A stretch of DNA of 64,000 nucleotides from Ilyonectria destructans (GCA_020740775.1 JAHEWK010000005.1:930001-994000), one strand, 5' to 3'. Positions 1-13,020 are shown, counted from the stretch's first letter. The notes: generated by a model from the letters alone, not told the origin. Translations and numbers: made by a program.

Positions 1-2089
1 ATCATGACATCCTACCCCAAGGTCAACGGCGCCTACATTGACGCGCAGCCCACGTTTATTCAGAATATTCTCCGTGGCGAATGGGGTTTTAAGGGTCTGG
101 TAATGAGCGACTGGGGTGCTGTCTCAAATTCTTTTGACAGCATCAAGTACGGGTGAGCAGCCGAGCCATCCACCGACGTCGAGAGTAAGACTAAAGATAA
201 TAGCCTCGATCTCGAAATGCCCGGTCCCACGTATCGCCGAGGCATTGAGACTCTCACAAAGGGAATTCAAGACGGCCTACTTGACATTAAATCGGTTGAT
301 GATAGAGTCTTTGCGGTCCTTAAACTACTACAGAGAACTGGCAAATTCGCAGACCGTCGAGAGGCCGTCACAGAAGAAGCTGTCAACACGCCAGAGCACC
401 GAGCACTTATCAGAGAGGCGGGAGCAGAAGGTATTGTCCTCCTCAAGAATGCGGAGAACATTCTTCCCATCAACCCTAAAAAGACCCGCAAGATTGCCCT
501 ACTTGGTCCCCTAGCCAAGACCGCGGCGGCTCACGGTGGTGGAAGTGCCTCCCTCAGCTGCCATTATAAGATTAGCCCCTATGACGCTTTCAAGGAGAGA
601 CTTGGCTCCGATGTCGAAATAACCTCTGGAAAGGGTACGCTGGCTCTGTTGCTACCATGAACTTTGGAAAAATTGCTAATTGGCCTTAGGCGCTCACATT
701 TTCCGAGCATATCCTGACATTGCAAATGGCCTTGTCTGCGATGATGGCGCTGGCTTCACTGCAACCTTTTTCAACTCTGCAGACTTCTCTGGCACTCCTT
801 TTTACACCAAGCTCTTCCCTGTCGGCAATCTAATCAGCATTATGGATGACCAGGCTGTCGGAGCAAAGGCAATTCGTTTCAGCACGACGTATCATCCTCC
901 TCGGTCTGGCAGCCATTATCTCAGCTTCTCTGGCATTGGGCCGTCGAAGTTGTACATTGACAAGGTTCTCGTCCACGACCAAGTTAACCAAACCAAGGAC
1001 TCGATGGATTACTTCCTTGGCGTCCAAGAAGAAGCCCGCTTCCAATTTGCGTTTGAGTCGACCAAGGAATATGACATCGTCATCGAGACCATCCAACCAC
1101 CGATCGGAAATTGTGACCTCCATTTGATGGCAAACACAATGGGAGCTCATCTAGGATTCATCGACCAGGCTGAGATGGAGACCGATCTCCTGGCGGAAGC
1201 GGTCAAACTTGCAAAGGACGCAGACCTTGCCATCTGCTTCGTCGGCAACTCAACGCAATGGGAGACAGAAGGACAGGACATGGCTGCCATGGTGCTTCCT
1301 TCAAACGGTTCGCAAGACGCACTTATTACTAGCGTAGCAGCTGTCAACGCCAACACAATCGTGGTCAACACTACCGGTGTCGCAGTTGAGATGCCGTGGC
1401 TTGACAAGGTCCCTGCGGTCCTCCAGGCTTGGTACGCCGGCCAGGAAACCGGAAACGCTGTCCTGGATGTGTTGCTAGGAGAAGTGAACCCGAGCGGCAA
1501 GCTCCCCATCTCATGGCCCCGGAAGTACGAGCACACTGCGTGCTACGGTAATTTTGGACTTGACAGCTATGACAGCTTGCAGGTGGAGTACGTCGAGGGT
1601 GTCAATGTCGGCTACCGCCACTTCGATCAACAGTATGGCACTGAGAAGGAGGTCCTCTTCCCCTTTGGATACGGCCTGAGCTACACGTCGTTCGAACTTA
1701 GTGATGCTACTATCTCGGGAAACCTCAGTGGAGCATCAGATGTCGTCACTGTTTCTGTATCGGTGACCAACACTGGCTCCAGGCCCGGTGCAGAGACAGC
1801 GCAAGTCTATGTCGCGCCGCCAAAGACAGACTCTGCGAATGGCAGACCGCCTAAGTCTCTCGTGGCATTTTCCAAGGTCTTCCTACAGCCCGGAGAGTCG
1901 AAGACGGTCTCGGCTACGTTTGGCCGAGATTGTGTCGCGTATTGGGATGACCAGAGCAAAGATACCGTAAACCAATGGAGGGTCGACGCAGGTCCGCATG
2001 AAGTCCTGATCGCAACAAGTTCTACACCAGCAGACGCCAAGGCAAGACTGGTGCTTGAAATCGCTGAAGGCTTTCATTTTGCACCCTAA
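1..2089 (+). CDS. GH3 beta-glucosidase with PA14 domain, 5'-truncated by the window
   Basis: This is the C-terminal two thirds or more of a family 3 glycoside hydrolase; the N-terminus lies before base 1. It would release glucose from the non-reducing end of beta-glucosides such as cellobiose. Exons are <1-152, 204-634 and 690-2089, with phase-consistent introns of 51 and 55 bp; the second has a TTGCTAAT branch site. The catalytic nucleophile is the Asp in VMSDWGA near residue 37 of the fragment, followed by LDLEMPGP across the first intron. Next come the GH3 C-terminal alpha/beta sandwich, a PA14 insertion (around DFSGTPFYTKLF and SGSHYLSFSGIGPSK) and a C-terminal fibronectin-III-like domain (VSVTNTGSRPGAETAQVYV). 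This order is that of PA14-type fungal beta-glucosidases. A signal peptide cannot be assessed. It is convergent with the ankyrin gene, 152 bp away. Confidence 0.92.
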
Positions 2090-2241
2090 GGGGAGATAGT
2101 CTAAAGTGTTTAACTTGTTGTCATACACTGTTGTGAATAATATTTTACACCTCTCTAAACTATCACATTGCTATCCTATCAAGAACATACTGTTGGAGCC
2201 GCCGTATTATCCTAACACCACTTAATTCAAGCTCCCCCTTC

Positions 2242-5200
2242 CTATTCTTTAGCACCAAGCTCCCTCAGTATTTTTACATTAGCCCACTCCCCAGCTTTAA
2301 TCGCAACCTGCAGTGGCGTCTTGCCATCTTGGTCCTTTGCCTCCATGTTCGCCTTGAGCTCCTGAACAAGCAACCGCACAATGGCCTCTTGCCTGAATCT
2401 GGCAGCCCAATGAAGTGGTGTACGACCAATGTCGTCCTTCGCCTCTGTATTAGCGTTGAATTCCTGACCAAGCACACGCACAGCGGCTTCTTCTCCGCGC
2501 TTAGTCGCTTTGTGTAGTGGCGTCTGGCCCCTTGCATCCTTTGCCTCTTTATCGGCGTTGGGCTCCTGAGCAAGCAATCGCACAACAGCTTCGTGCCCGC
2601 GTTCAGCAGCCAAATGTAGTGGTGTGCGCCCCTTCTCTTCCTTTGCGTTCGTGTCGGCGTTGAGTTCTTGAGTGAGCACCCGTACCACAGCCTCGCACCC
2701 GCGTTCAGAAGCCAAATGTAGGGGTGTATAGCCACTCCTGTCCTTTGACTCCGTATTGGCATTACACTCCTTGACGAGCAACAAAGCAAGAGCGTCTTGT
2801 TTGAGATCAACAGTTGAATGTAGAGGTGTCATGCCAGAATCCTCCTTTGCCTCCGTGTCGGCATTGAACTCTTTGACAAGCAATCGCGCAACAGCCCCGT
2901 GTCCGCATTCAGCAGCGACGTGCAGTGGCGTTTTGCCGAATTGGCCTTTTGTCTCTTTATCAACGCCGAGTTCCTTGACAAGTAACCGCACGAGAGCCTC
3001 GTTTCCGCTTTGAACAGCCATGTGTAGAGGTTTCTGGCCGGATGAATCCTCTGCGTCCTTGTCGGCGTTGAATTCATTGACGAGCAACCGAACAACCACC
3101 TCATGTCCACCTCTAGCAGCCAGATGCAACGGGGTACGTCTATTTACGTCCCTCGGCTCCCTATTAGCCGTCTTGTCTACCAGCAGCCAAACAACAGCCT
3201 CATTCCCACACTCGGCGGCACGATGCAATGGCGTTTGGCCATGGCGATCTTTAGCCTCGTTGTCGGCGCCGAGTTCATTGGCAAGCAACTGTACCATGTC
3301 TAATCCTCCTGCTCCTGCTGCTAGATGCATAGCAGTCCTGCCATTGTAGTCTCGCAGCTTTTTGTTTGCATCTGTCCACAGATCCTCAACCATCTCCTTC
3401 TGCCCCTTGTGCACAGCCCTAAATAGTGGCGTGTTTCCCGAGGCGTCCAGGATGTCGATAGTCGCTCCAGCTTCAATTAAGAGCCTGACAACATCCTGGT
3501 GGCCATTCGTCGCGGCACAGTGAAGTGGTGTCACTTTGTCTCTTCCTTGAAAGTTGACGTCTGCGCCCCATTGAAGGAGAATCCGGATGATTTCAGTATG
3601 CCCGCGTTGGCAGGCGTAATGCAGCGGGGTCCATTCAATCAGGTCGCTATTTTTCACGTCTGCTTGAAGAAGCAGCAGTTGGTTGGTGACAGGAACACAT
3701 CCTCTGGCTGCGGCATAATGGAGCGGTGTCCAATCGTGGATGTCCCTCACATTCACATTCTGTCCACCCTCCACCATATACCTGATCCCCGCTTCTGTGA
3801 CAGGGTCATCGTATCGAGTGTTGCTATGCAGTAGCGTGAAGTTGAACGCCTTTGGATACTCTGAATCTGTCTTTTCAGACGACCCATCGTCCTGCAAGCC
3901 GTCACACTTCCAACCACGGTCCTGTTCCTCATACAAGCGCATGAGATTCGATACTGTCTCTGGAAAATTATCTCTCAGCTCTTTTTGCAGAGTCAATTTT
4001 AGCTCTTCCAGCTGCCGAAGTTCGTGACCCTCATGGTAAACTTCCCCCAAGTCGATGGACAAGACAACTTGCCTTAGGTACTCAAGCAGGACTGCTGTAG
4101 CCCTAGCGACAATGCGACTGTTTTCTGGAAAGGTCTTTGCCGTTCGGAAGAGCCATAAGTATACATCGCCAGCATCTTTCCAATGCCCAACTTGCTCATG
4201 TCGCTTAGCTTGGAGTCGTGCCGATTCAATGATAACGTCAGCTTGCGGAAGCTTGTGCTCCATACTGAGTGGTGGGATGATGCTCAGGTAGATTTCTTCT
4301 AGACTTCCAATTCCAGTGTTTTGGAGATCCTGGGCCATCTTGGACAGGTTATCATTCCGAAGTGTGAAGAATTGCCAGGTATTAGTACCACTAGTTTCGT
4401 CAGGTCGCAAGTCGGCATCGCCGCCGATGGGATCGCTCAGTGTCTTTGCTGCGGCCCAAATGAAAGCCGAGAACATGTCTTGGGCATAGAGCAACTCAAG
4501 TGGACTGTACGACTCGATAGCCAAATGGGTATGTCCTGTTCGTCCCTTGCTAAGATCAGTCTCATCGAAGCTGAGTTTTGCAAGCTCCCGGCGATTGTAT
4601 TGTCGAGTTTGGTTGTTGAGCTGTTGGTATGCAAGGCCAGGATCAGACCCGCCGTCGTCGGTCTTGTGTTCCTTGAGTGTAGCGCTGTCATCTTCGTCCT
4701 CGCTAGGGTCCATGCCGTAGCCAACGATTCGATGGTTCTCTACCTCCAGCGGGCCTTCTTCAGCTTCCTCTACCTCCACGATTCTTGATGATGTATCACG
4801 GGGCATCCACCAGTGCAAGTCTCGATGAAGGCCTGGCACACACGGTCCCAGAAGCCGCAGGCTGGGTTTTGCCGGTGATCCTTTGGCGCGCAACCACGCG
4901 TCGTCCTTGCGTGCCCTCTTCAGAATCTCCTCTCTTTCCAGCTGTTGTTTATTATGGCGATGTTCCTGTTCATTGACGGAATATAGCCACAACGACAGTG
5001 CTGCTTCGATCTCGTCCGAATATGCTTTCCAGCTTCCAGTCTGTTGCCGCTCCAACCGAAAATGGATATCGCCGCAAAAGGCTTTCAGCGACCAGGTAAA
5101 CTTCCTAGCGGGAGAATCAAAGAAGAGAGCATCCATTGTGACCTCCAGTGCCCTTGCAAGAGCGACAGCCTCTGCAGATGCAGGGCCACGCCAGTCTGCG

Positions 5201-6780
5201 AGCTGACCAAGGTCCCTCCTCGTCATCATGACACTGTGTGCCTTCGAATCCTCTTCCATTGGTTCCTTGTCTCCATGGAGTCTCTCATATGCAGGACTAC
5301 CACCGGTCATGATTCTCCAGTCCTTGCTGCACGTCGTCGTGTCCTGTGAAGCATCCAGCCCAGTTCTGTCGATATCCCTTAATGTCGATGCAAACCACTC
5401 GAGCTCGAGCCCTGGAGTGAGACGCTTGCATCGCAGAGGCTTCGCAAGCCCACGGCGAACCCAGGCTCTCAGACCGGCCATGGTAAGGACTGCACCAAGT
5501 TGGGTGAGTGTCACAATCCAGGACATTCCTCGAAATCCAATGAATTGAAGGATAAAGCCGCAAACACTGACCATGGTGCCAATGACAGTTTCCAAGGCTA
5601 GGCTATTGCCTTGGATTAGTTTGCTCGCTCGGTGAGATGTTGTAATGATTGTCCTCTCATCCATTGGAAATAATGCGAAAGAATCAAAGACTTGGTCGCT
5701 CACGGCATTGGTTTTCTGCAGCCATACAATGCGAGCTTTCCTTCCTAGCCCTGGCCGATATACTCTCTCGTCTGTGCTAGTCTCCACGACGTGTGCACAG
5801 AGCAATCCTCCCAGGACTAGCAGAATTGTACCAACAACAAAACAAACAAAGGCGTAAGGAGCGATACGCTGCCCGTCTTTGAAAAACTTCTTCGTCGGGT
5901 AGTAGGTGGCGAACGTTGCAAGTATGAGGATTCCTAGCTGAAGAATCGTTCCAATGACTGCTACTATTCGAACTTCTGTTCTCCCAAATTGGCTGTGGGA
6001 GTTGAGAGAGATGTTCGGAGCGTGAGAAGTTGTATTCCGCACAATGATGATTTCGGGTTGTGAAGATTCGGTTGATGCTTGCCCTTTCTCGGCTTTGGAC
6101 TCGGTGTGGTATTTGGACGAAATTTGGATGGGATCAGTGTCCTGGTCGTTTGAATCTGGAAAAATTATAAGCGCGGTTCCATGCAAGATATACCGAGTCA
6201 CTAACCAATGTCCCTTAGATATCCATTAGCCAGCGCCTGGTCCAGGTCGCATGCCATTATCTTTGGGGAAGTTTTAGGATCGCTACCAGCGCTTTCCATA
6301 TCCTCGGGGACCAAACAAATAAACTCTGCAATCGGAGCTGTTCCCATGCATCTTACGATATCGTTTCCGTTCCACAGCTCACAGACTTCGTTCGAGGTTG
6401 ATGACATCAGTTCCGCTTCAGCGGCTGAGAAGTTTTCCCTAGCTCTTCCAATGATGGCCTTCAGCCATGTAGGGCCACCAACTCGGATAGCACTGATGAT
6501 GGAGGTGATTATCCCTATGGGGACCATTGCCATTATGACGTTGTCAGACCAGCCCATCGACTGGCTCATGAATTGCATTGTGACTTGTTCACCAAAGAGA
6601 GCCAGCAACCTAGCGCAAACGATCAGCACATGATTCAAAGTAACATGGATAGGAAAATCGGACGCACGGCCCTAGGTCTGACAATAGGTTGTTGGAGAAA
6701 TCATCTCCATTATCCGCGGCTGCGCATCCCGCGAAGGTTACAGCAACGAGGAGGAACTTGAGAGTGCCCATAACGGCCAT
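2242..6780 (-). CDS. Multi-pass membrane protein with 15 C-terminal ankyrin repeats
   Basis: Three exons (6780-6668, 6609-6206, 6155-2242) join in phase to 1476 residues. I start at the ATG at 6780 because it gives a clean signal peptide (MAVMGTLKFLLVAVTFAGC). A conserved fungal N-terminal block follows (LLALFGEQVTMQFMSQSMGW, then WLKAIIGRARENFSAAEAEL). Exon 3 begins with about four hydrophobic helices (for example YAFVCFVVGTILLVLGGLLC), then a roughly 600-residue region without a domain I recognise. The last 500 residues are ankyrin repeats: I count 15 TPLH-type turns from WTPLHYAA to KTPLQVAI. The first four are diverged and the later ones carry a near-uniform NADxEAKD linker. Ankyrin repeats mediate protein binding; this N-terminal block recurs in fungal proteins often discussed with self-recognition, but I claim no function. 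Confidence 0.85.
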
Positions 6781-9013
6781 TTTGGTACCCGAAGGCGGAA
6801 AGCCGCCTAGGATCAGGTCCAATATTCGACAGTCGGCGCAGGAATTATGCTTCTGTAGGTTGGTGTTACAGTAGATGTGTCGGCAAGAACGAAATGTTGC
6901 GTGTACTCTTGACGGTATCAGAGGTGAGTGTTGGGTATAAAATTAAATGATACAATTGCGCTCCAGGCGGTGGAGGGACCAAAACCTCTTTTAATGGACT
7001 GTCGCGGGAATCCACGAGGCCTCGCATCTCGCCCATGCGCGCTTGGCAATATGCATGTTGGTCGCATCGACCAGTAATACCAGCGAAATTCCAGGCACAA
7101 TGCTTCCCTGCATCGTCGAGGAGGCAAAATAGAAAAACCATTGCGGGCGGGCGAGCGGGCCGTGAGCGGGCCGCTGGCTGGCGGGCGGCTCGGGGACGTC
7201 AATTATTAGCCCAGCCGAATAGCCCCAGTCTTTCTCGTCCTCTGTGTGGTTGGCACAGACAGGCCATGAAACCGCTGGCTATCGGCGTGTATCTGGTGCT
7301 CCCATTGGCAAATGTCAGGCGCGTCGCAGGCCGAGCACGCTGTAGCCCAATTAGACAAGCTAATATTAATAGAAAATGGGCCTTCGCTTAAATCAAGCTG
7401 GGATCTCAATGAAGTCCTTTTGTGTACATCAAACAGTTCGAATTGCTGTGCCACCAACATGCTGATCGCGGAGGTCGGCTGCCCCTCACTGCGCCTCCAG
7501 CGCTACAACCCTGGTTTATCTATTTCATGCAGGGGTTGAGTGCCCATTGTAAAGAATGGTGCCACTTTGCAATGTCATGGTGTTAGGGCGAAGAGAAGAC
7601 TCGTCGGTGTTGCTAACTTCTCACTCCAGGGCGCTTTTTTGGTTAACGTAGAGTGACAAGAAACGAAGGAGACAAGGTACACCATCGGAAGGGAATCCAT
7701 ATCTGTGGGGCCAGCGCATACTCAGGGGTTAGCAGGGCAGGTGGGCTCTCGAGCTGAACTCAAGTATGGCCAGCCCAACCAAAGCTTCTGCTATAGCGAA
7801 GAGTGCACTATAGCTTGAGAGTATTTACAACGGATACCGCCACCCACAGCGTTTCTACACGTCCGCAAGCCAACCGGCATGAAGCATGCTATTCACTTCC
7901 ACTACATTTCACGATGGCTCATAACTCGAGTATAACCGCTGGATAACAGAGATTAGGAAGATCACAGGAGGAAGGGCGGTCACGTGGCCCCATCCCGCCA
8001 TCCCGCCATGGGCTGCATTGGGTGTAGACACAGCTGTCCAATGTTTCTTCCCAGTCCAGTCAATCTCTATGATCATTCTTTTACTTTAATATGCTAGAAA
8101 TCGCCCATCCGGAACGGTGTTTCTTGATCATCGTACAATTCACCCGCCCGTGTCGTGTGCGGGTAGCTCCATCACCTGCCTTGCAGATGTCCCGCAGCCA
8201 GTAGTGTGGCCATTGAGTACGCCAATAGTAAGCTCCCCGACAACCCACGTGAAATCATTGGTAGCGACGCTTTCAAAATAAAAGCTACCTTGGGTCTCTT
8301 CTTGTGGACTTTTATGGGTTCCTATGCAATGCGAACACTCAACTCAATCGACGCGTAAAGGGGAGAACGTGAAGCATGGGAAGGCAGCGGTATAAACTTC
8401 CCCCCAGCCCTTCACATAATTTCGGTAAATTAGTCTGACAAAGACGTTCGCAATATCATGTGGAAACCCAGAAATCCCCGGTTGCCGCCCCTAGAGCAAC
8501 CGGGAGTATCACCGATCAAATACCTAGCCGTAGGTAACTAGGGCAATTGCCAATTGATGCAACTATTGGCTTCCAGTTTCATGTCTTGTCTCAAGCTACC
8601 ATTCCTACATGCGCTTACGGTACGCATTAGAAACAGCTGGCCCCTCTCAAATCCCAATCACACGTAATAATAAGCTCTCACGTCGAGCTTCTTCCGCGAG
8701 CTTCCTTTGCCCCTCATCTCTTGTGGATCCCAGCCCCTCGCTAATTGACGCTTCTGTCGTCATCGCCAATCCCCCGCCTTGGATACGCACAGCTGCCCCG
8801 CCCTCTACCATTCGGTGTCCAGAGGGCGAGCCAGGATTGGGAGGGACAGACTTCCAGCCAACGAGACGGAGGTCCTGTTTTTTGTCTCAGAGCTTGGCTC
8901 CGTTTGTATTAAAGCTTGCTCCTCCTCGCCGAAGCTTCCCCTCCCTCCTTCAATCTTTCCTCCTCCATCCACATATCCATCTACCCCACCTCACCAAATT
9001 AACATCAATCATC
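6781..9013. other. Intergenic, no gene seen
   Basis: This 2.2-kb stretch separates the divergent ankyrin and FKBP12 genes and must hold both promoters. ORFs here are short and unlike known proteins. There is a GC-rich run of GCGGGC-type direct repeats near 7144-7195, a CATCCCGC tandem at about 7990-8010, and a short ACCCGC/GCGGGT inverted repeat near 8146. The last 80 bp before the FKBP12 start are pyrimidine-rich, typical of fungal leaders. Confidence 0.6.
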
Positions 9014-9812
9014 ATGGGTGTCGTCAAGACTACTACCAAGGAGGGCACTGGCGCCTACCCCAAGGTCGGCCAGACCGTGGCCATGCAGTACACTGGCTAC
9101 CTCAAGGACCCTGCCACTGGCGCCAAGGGCAAGAAGTATGTTCTCCGCGCCGCTCTTCTCTCTTCCGCGTCCACCAGGTGGCACCAAACCAATTGATTAA
9201 CTAACGCGCCGCCCTCCGCAGGTTTGACTCCTCTCTCGATCGCCCCGGCAACTTTGTGACTGCTATCGGCGTCGGCCAAGTCATCAAGGGTACCTAATCT
9301 CACCCCCAGCTTCCCCTCCTCTTCAAGCGAGACTCCAATTCTAACATGCTTCTCCCCCAGGCTGGGATGAGGGTGTCCCTCAGATGCAGGTTGGCGAGCA
9401 CGCCACCCTGGACATGACCGCGTAAGCTTCCCCGATAACATTCGTGAAATGTCACTTTTTGCTAACAAATCTTCCTCAAGTGACTACGGTTACGGCGCCC
9501 GGTAAGCTCTCCGCTTCTTCTCCCCTCAGCTCCCTAGCCAATTACATCGCCCGATCCTCGAAACGTGGTCCACCCCGCTTCAAGTTCCTGTCATCCGCCC
9601 AAACGAGAGACGGATAAATTACATCTCCCATACCAACATACTTCATCAAGAATTGCAGGAGACCCTGTGCTGACGAGTTCTATGCAGCGGTGCTGGCGGC
9701 GTCATTCCCCCCAATGCCGACCTGATCTTGTAAGGATACACTGTCGAACCTGACACCATGGACTGATGCTAACTTTTGTTGTAGCGATGTCGTCCTAGTT
9801 AGCATCGAATAA
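9014..9812 (+). CDS. fpr1: FKBP12-type peptidyl-prolyl isomerase
   Basis: A 113-residue single-domain FK506/rapamycin-binding protein, the usual length of fungal FKBP12. It catalyses cis-trans isomerisation of Xaa-Pro bonds in the cytosol and is the drug receptor that targets calcineurin or TOR. Six exons (9014-9135, 9222-9289, 9361-9421, 9481-9501, 9688-9729, 9785-9812) join without stops; exon 4 is a 21-bp microexon. Binding-pocket signatures are present: FDSSLDRP, VIKGWDEGVPQM, DYGYGAR, GVIPPNADLIFDV. The start ATG sits in an ATCATCATGG context after a CT-rich leader and matches the family N-terminus. No signal peptide or ER-retention signal is present, so this is the cytosolic form. Confidence 0.96.
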
Positions 9813-10549
9813 ATGCATTAATAATGCTATCGTTTCTCACTGTTTGCTCTAGATGTTGCAATGATGCTGGGTTATGCCAGAGCTATCTGAGCCAAAGACC
9901 CCATCCGGACTACTAGACCCTGCCTCTACTGTGGTATTCTCTGTACGAACACCGCGCTTGGCCTTGGGATATTTGGCTCTTGTGTCCAAAATAGTGGCTA
10001 CGGATAGTATAATAAAGAAATACTTAGTGCTTGCTTGCGTTTTCCTCGATCGGGAAGACATTGGTTCGATTCGGGCCTTGTCTGTGACGACCCAGCATGT
10101 CTCTTGCGAGAATTTCTTGTTTGCGTAAGTATTAGTAAGTAAATCGCTGTCAAATGGGTCCTATAGTAACCAGTTGACTGTCGTTATACGTCCTACCTAC
10201 TTCATTTCGACCTCGGGGCCGCAAATCTTATCTCACAAGCCTTCTACCAAATGATACCCTACAGCACGATCGCGAACTAACGTCCGCCACAATAGCCCAG
10301 ATTTAGATCCCTCTTATTCCAAGGTACTCTATTTAGCTAGCCTAGCACGCCATCTTTCTCCAACGCGGGATTGACGGGACCTTATGCCCGGATGGCGTTA
10401 ATGAAGTGATGATGATGATCTCATGTGTTAGAGTAGCACAGCAAAGTTTTATACAGTATCCTAACCATCGTCCAAATACCAGCAACGCAGTTCATCACAT
10501 GGGCCGTATGTGTATTACGTATCAAACATGTCTCATATATATTCAGTCT
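9813..10549. other. Intergenic between convergent genes
   Basis: This holds the 3' ends of FKBP12 and the N2227 gene. AATAAA overlaps the FKBP12 stop codon (9808-9813), and AT-rich motifs that could serve as polyadenylation signals lie around 10006-10020. No gene seen. Confidence 0.55.
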
Positions 10550-12122
10550 TCATATCTTTTCTGACCTCCTTGCGACCCAAAATTGGGCATTATACGCATT
10601 CTTAGTCAATGCCCTATCGTCAAAGCCATATATGCCCTCCATTCCCCTGACCTTTCTATCGGGCAACGTCAAATCTCCACATGATTCGTCCGTGTCGAGG
10701 TATTGAAATCCCATCGCCTCGGTGACCAACACAATCTCTTCCAGAGACAGCTGAACAAATGGGCCTGTGCCGTATAACAGCGGACCTAGGTTGATCCAAT
10801 GGCCACCTGGTTTAAGCACCTTCTTGATAGTATCAAAGTAGCTCATCAGATTCCGCGCCGTGTCGATGAAGAAGCATGTTACGACGACATCATAGTTTCC
10901 GGCCTGGTTTTGGAAGGCTGTGGTGAAGTCGCCCTCTACCATCACCACATAGCGAGCGTTGATGTCCACGTCTGGGAAGGATAGTTTCCGGTGCATATCG
11001 GCTTCTGTTGCGTGGTGTGACCATCCGTCGATGAAGGGGTGGAGGGATTCGGTGTGGCGGACTCGGTGGGATTCCAGGAAACGGTAGGCCACGTTCATGT
11101 ACATGGACCATTCGTTGAGTGTGACGTCGAATCCTAGATTATTTTAGCCAAATTTCTAGATAATTAGTTTGAATGGAATTTCGTACCTCCGAGGTTGGCA
11201 ATATCGTACCCAAGTCTGCCCAACCCAGCCCCAGGCAGGAGTGCTTTGATAGGAGTCGAGTTTGAACCACGGTCTGGGAAAATATGTTCCAACGTTTTCA
11301 GAAGACATTGAAACGGCCCGTCTCGCTCATGTGCTCCAGGTTTTGTCCAATCACGCACAATGTGTTTCAGGGACTGGGAGACTGCAATTTTGTCTGCTTT
11401 CTTGCCAGTACTTTCGGTGTCTTTGATGTGCTTTTGGAGCTCTTCAGTTCCAATTTCGTAGAATTTGAGTGCATTTTCGACAATGCGGTCACAGAGCGCC
11501 TGGTTTTGGGATAGAATGTGGTTGATGCGGTTGAACTTCTTGGAGTACTTGACATGGTGCTCTAGCAACTGACCTGAGTGTTAAAGAAGTAACACCTGCT
11601 TTTAATTCATAAGGCGGTTATTCTTACCGACTTCTGAGCTTTCGAAACATGTTTGTAGAGACCTTTCAGTCGATCGAGCTCGGCCTTTTGGCGCTCTTGA
11701 TATCTGGTGAATCCATGGAGAGCGTCGAGGAGACGATGTCTCGGATGGTTAGTTGGTAAGGAGCCCCTAGGTCTAGCAAGACTGCCGAGCAATCTACTCT
11801 TTTCTTTGATATGGCCGGAAGTGGTGGGCGCGCTAGTAATTTGCTCAATGGTGACGATGACTTCATGCACCTCAACTAGGGAGTTGAGATGATCTGTCTG
11901 GGTTCTCTGTCAGTGACTCAGTAACCATAATGAAGATTTGAGAGAGGGATGACAAGAAATACGAACTAGCTCTTCTCCATCCATGGCCATCGACGCCAGG
12001 TCTGGTTTACTCTCATGGGAGGGAGCCTGGATGTTACCCGCTGCACCAGCTGATGAGATGGCCAAGAAGGGGGTAAAGACGAGCGGCCAAAGCATGGCAG
12101 AGATATGAGAGATCCGAGTCAT
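10550..12122 (-). CDS. N2227-family (carnosine N-methyltransferase-like) protein with N-terminal signal-like segment
   Basis: Four exons (12122-11963, 11893-11628, 11568-11187, 11133-10550) give 463 residues. The C-terminal half is an S-adenosylmethionine-dependent methyltransferase of the N2227 family, whose animal members methylate carnosine. Visible motifs are the SAM-binding LLPGAGLGRLGYDI (about 252-265), FDVTLNEWSMYM, YDVVVTCFFIDTA and VLKPGGHWINLGPLLYG. The substrate of fungal members is not something I can state. Exon 1 encodes a hydrophobic N-terminus (MLWPLVFTPFLAISSAGAAG) after a short polar lead, so the protein may enter the secretory pathway. Two in-frame Mets near residues 45-47 would give a cytosolic form. 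The first intron's acceptor is my choice among several, favoured by a CTGAC branch site; exons 3 and 4 are secure. Confidence 0.85.
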
Positions 12123-13020
12123 TTCCGGAGCCTTGTTTCGGGGCCTTGAATTGTGGTTAGATTGGTAATTCACCAGAGTGGCAGAACCTTTCGGTGATCC
12201 GGCCTGACGCAACTCGTCACAATAGAACCAACACGAGAAGCCGTTCAGCCAGCAAAACAAGAGAACAGACGAACCTGGATGGACTTGGAGGTCTTGGCGA
12301 TTATTTTACAGGATGCAAACTCGGCTGAATGAGCAAAAGTCCTTTGCCACCAGCCACGCAAACCCACTGTTTGGTGGTGGCCCAACAGGGAAGACGTCGG
12401 TGAGCGGGACCTCGACGAGGACCCGGATGGCCACGCCAAGTATCTGCCAAGCCTCACCTCACGATTCTCACCTCGACTCGCAATTCTCTATTGGGGCAGC
12501 TTTTCGTACGAGGCTAAATGAACCCCATGCCTTGTGTGCATGGTATGGAGCCAATGGTGATGTGGTCAATCATGCTTGCCGTCATGCTTAACTAGGCTTG
12601 ACCAGCTTAACCAGGATGTTCAGGATGAGCAGAATACTTGCATGCCTGTAGCTCGACTCATCGTCTGGATCGCCTCTTTTTGTCTCCGTCGTCTCCATCG
12701 TCTCCATTAATGGCCCCCCCACCGGTTACCGGCCTCCCCAGTTGTCCCGGAGGATCCCAGAAGAACTCGTTTGCTAGCTGTTCGTTCACGCTTCAGCCGT
12801 AACCGCATATGGGAATCCGTGATTCACTGTGTCCGTCTTCGCTTTGCAGATTGTGACTAGGTAGGTAGCTATTAATTGCCCTGACTGCAGCTGCAGTATA
12901 AAGACCTCGCGCACTCCTCTTCCCTCTCGCGTCCCACACTTGCATCTCATCTTGCATCACCAACTCTATTCACCTGTCACTCGTTGTCCCTCCATCCTCC
13001 TCTCCCTCACCACCATCAAG
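12123..13020. other. Divergent promoter region
   Basis: This lies between the N2227 gene and the secreted His/Cys protein. Apart from the TATA element listed separately, I see a palindrome CTGCAGCTGCAG just before it and a CT-rich leader before the downstream gene. ORFs here are short shadows. Confidence 0.5.
12897..12903 (+). promoter_or_regulatory. TATA box of the secreted His/Cys-repeat gene
   Basis: TATAAAG lies 118 bp upstream of the start codon at 13021, followed by a CT-rich leader. A clean TATA element suits a strongly inducible gene. The assignment rests on position and sequence only. Confidence 0.5.

Noticed and set aside
10063..10072. GGTTCGATTC, resembling a tRNA B box
   Set aside because: The flanks do not form a T stem or acceptor stem and no A box lies at the right distance.
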